A stretch of 64,000 bases of DNA, taken from contig NZ_LVWA01000008.1 in assembly GCF_001907195.1 (NCBI RefSeq), positions 106,398-170,397 on the forward strand. The letters run 5' to 3'. The notes beneath the pieces are model-generated. The model was not told where the DNA came from. It searched no databases and saw only the letters and a program-made list of their open reading frames with translations. Shown piece after piece: positions 62,612 through 64,000 of this stretch (its first letter is position 1; the number at the start of each line of letters is the position of its first letter). This stretch comes from Pontibacter flavimaris (GTDB taxonomy: Bacteria; Bacteroidota; Bacteroidia; Cytophagales; Hymenobacteraceae). Both the position numbers and the translations under genes were made by a program.

Positions 62612-63193
62612 ATGAAGGCAATCTTACTACTCGGCACCTTAAAGAAAGAAGGCTTGTCCAATACAGAAGTCCTTTCAGAGTTCCTTGCGGGGGTGCTCAA
62701 AGGGCATGGCATAAGCTGCGATATTATAAAGCTTGTAGAGCATAACATACTTGCCGGCACCTATAGCAAGATGGGAGAAGGAGATGCGTGGCCAGGTATA
62801 CTTGAGCAAGTGCTGGAGGCTGATATCATACTTTTAGCGACCCCGATCTGGTGGAACAACCAATCATCGGAAACACAGCGGGTGATTGAAAGGCTGGATG
62901 AACTACACGATGAGATTCTGGAAGGTAAGAAATCGAAATTGAGCGGCAAGGTAGGTGGTGTGGTGATTACCGGCGACTCAGACGGAGCACAACATGTTAT
63001 TGCAAACATCAGCAACTTCTTTAATGCGGTTGGGGTGCTAATGCCACCGTTCTCCACGCTCTCGGTGCTATGGGAGAAGCAAAAGAAAGGCGCCGAAACA
63101 ACACGTGACGAACTGATGGAGAAGTATAGGAAAGACTATCAGGAGACAGCCGAGAAAATGGCGCGGCAGTTAGTGAAGTACAGCCAGGCATAA
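62612..63193 (+). CDS. Flavodoxin-like NAD(P)H-dependent oxidoreductase
   Basis: A 193-residue flavodoxin-fold FMN protein: KAILLLGTLKKEGLSNTEVL for the first strand and phosphate loop, DIILLATPIWWNNQSSETQR for the FMN ring site, and KLSGKVGGVVITGDSDGAQH. The family includes NADPH-dependent FMN reductases, quinone reductases and multimeric flavodoxin WrbA relatives; the substrate is not clear. It starts 31 nt after a TATACTT motif and is monocistronic. Three of the five Ile-Leu pairs in the protein are encoded ATA-CTT within the window-wide motif. Confidence 0.88.
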   Translation: MKAILLLGTLKKEGLSNTEVLSEFLAGVLKGHGISCDIIKLVEHNILAGTYSKMGEGDAWPGILEQVLEADIILLATPIWWNNQSSETQRVIERLDELHDEILEGKKSKLSGKVGGVVITGDSDGAQHVIANISNFFNAVGVLMPPFSTLSVLWEKQKKGAETTRDELMEKYRKDYQETAEKMARQLVKYSQA

Positions 63194-63525
63194 TGCATAC
63201 TACATGCCAGGCTTCCGGAGAAAATCATTGCCCCAACAAACTGAGGCTCATAGTATAGTAAGGAAGGTGCCGCTTCCCTGCCTGAAGCAAAGCAAAGTAG
63301 CCAGTTGGTTACCTTACATACAGTGCTTTGTCATTCCTACTGAAAGCAGCATTTGCACACGCTACTAATTGAAATAGAGGCAGTAGCCAAGGTGTGGCTG
63401 GCACAAACCATGCAGGTCAAGGACATGGCGCTCCAAGCCAGGCTCTGGGAACAATGCTATCTGAAAAGCGATGGATATATTCTCTGTCCGCTTCACTTCG
63501 TAGAGAAGCTGTTCCTGCTGAATTA

Positions 63526-63774
63526 CATCTGAGTACCATCCGCACCTACCACAGCCTGCTCCTGCGCTTTTTGAATGTGCACAAGGTAAAAGCCGGGGTG
63601 AAAGCGCCTGCCACGCCCCATACGCTGCGCCACTCCTTTGCCACGCACCTGCTCGAACAGGGAACAGACCTGCGCTACATCCAGGTGCTGCTGGGCCACC
63701 GAAATAGCAAGACCACCGAAATCTATACACACAACTACCCATGCCCTGGATAAAATCGTCAGCCCGTTAGATAA
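63526..63774 (+). pseudogene. Decayed tyrosine recombinase (integrase) fragment
   Basis: Translation gives [15 protein letters not shown], typical of the SAM-like N-terminal domain, then jumps to [20 protein letters not shown] and [25 protein letters not shown]. These are the catalytic-domain motifs with HxxR and the second His. The middle catalytic segment with the first Arg is deleted, and just after IYTH a frameshift places the usual [15 protein letters not shown] end in another frame. The gene is therefore a remnant. Whether it belonged to an integrative element or a XerC/D-type enzyme is unknown. No repeats at its ends were found. Confidence 0.75.
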
Positions 63775-64000
63775 TCTAGCATAGTCTGTTATATTAGCTT
63801 AACTATATGAACGCATGCATCACTCAATCACCAAAAGTAGATCCGGGCGGCAAACAGGTACAAAAACAGGACTTGGCAACTCCGCACATAGTGCAGATAA
63901 GCGTATGTTTTCGTTTATCCGGTAGTGCCTGTATTGACTTGGTCAATGTTTCGCTCATCATAACTTGAGCCGCCTGTTTAAGCCTAAAAGTTGGGGAAAG

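Overview
The window looks like a chromosomal segment of a Bacteroidota member of the order Cytophagales. Hymenobacteraceae such as Pontibacter would fit, but the genus is inferred, not proven. The clues are Bacteroidota-type promoter elements (TAnnTTTG), a type IX secretion type-B sorting domain, lineage-typical families (DUF2027-Smr, DUF2279, DUF3098), the tamB-ftsX-DUF3098-uppP-truB-ribF gene order, and a mid-range GC content with AT-rich islands. No tRNA, CRISPR array, prophage or intact insertion sequence was seen. The one structural RNA recognised is RNase P RNA.

Layout. 1-5.3 kb: the 3' end of a type IIG restriction-modification-like gene, an ABM monooxygenase, a SpoIIAA/STAS-like protein, mscL, a lipoprotein, a DinB-like protein and a small unknown. 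5.4-9.3 kb: heme A synthase, a second STAS-like protein, a creatininase-family hydrolase, a cold-shock protein and a YD-repeat-like lipoprotein. 10-15.1 kb: dapA, a LytTR two-component pair and a divergent ABC exporter. 15.6-21.3 kb: ligA, RNase P RNA, a DUF2027-Smr protein and a DUF2279 protein. 21.8-31.5 kb: pdhB, a TPR lipoprotein, a PspC-like protein, a glycosyltransferase, ybaB, a T9SS-exported PKD protein and hisS-hutH. 31.5-44.8 kb: a surface polysaccharide locus with initiating transferase, five glycosyltransferases, two polymerase/ligase-like proteins, a flippase, an FkbM methyltransferase and a Wzz-like protein, with decayed genes at its upstream edge. 44.8-48 kb: a GNAT-nitrilase fusion and scoAB. 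48-56.5 kb: an envelope operon running tamB, ftsX, DUF3098, uppP, truB, ribF. 56.5-64 kb: tsaD, a hotdog thioesterase, smpB, an NlpC/P60 hydrolase, an HNH endonuclease, rpsA, a flavodoxin-like protein and a decayed tyrosine recombinase.

How the genes relate. The polysaccharide locus supplies initiation, assembly, flipping, polymerisation and length control for a surface glycan. UppP in the downstream operon recycles the undecaprenyl carrier such a pathway uses. Several genes couple tightly: ATGA overlap in the ABC exporter, a 4-nt gap in the kinase/regulator pair, and 2-nt spacing in hisS-hutH and between divergent tamB/tsaD.

The strongest signals outside the genes are at the DNA level. The hexamer AGTATA/TATACT, usually within AAGTATAAA, occurs roughly 170 times by hand count, in genes and spacers and in all reading frames, several-fold above chance. 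The larger spacers are mosaics of short palindromic and REP-like repeats shared between loci. Gene junctions also carry long inverted repeats built of simple words, and RNase P RNA carries a related AT-rich insertion in its P12 stem.
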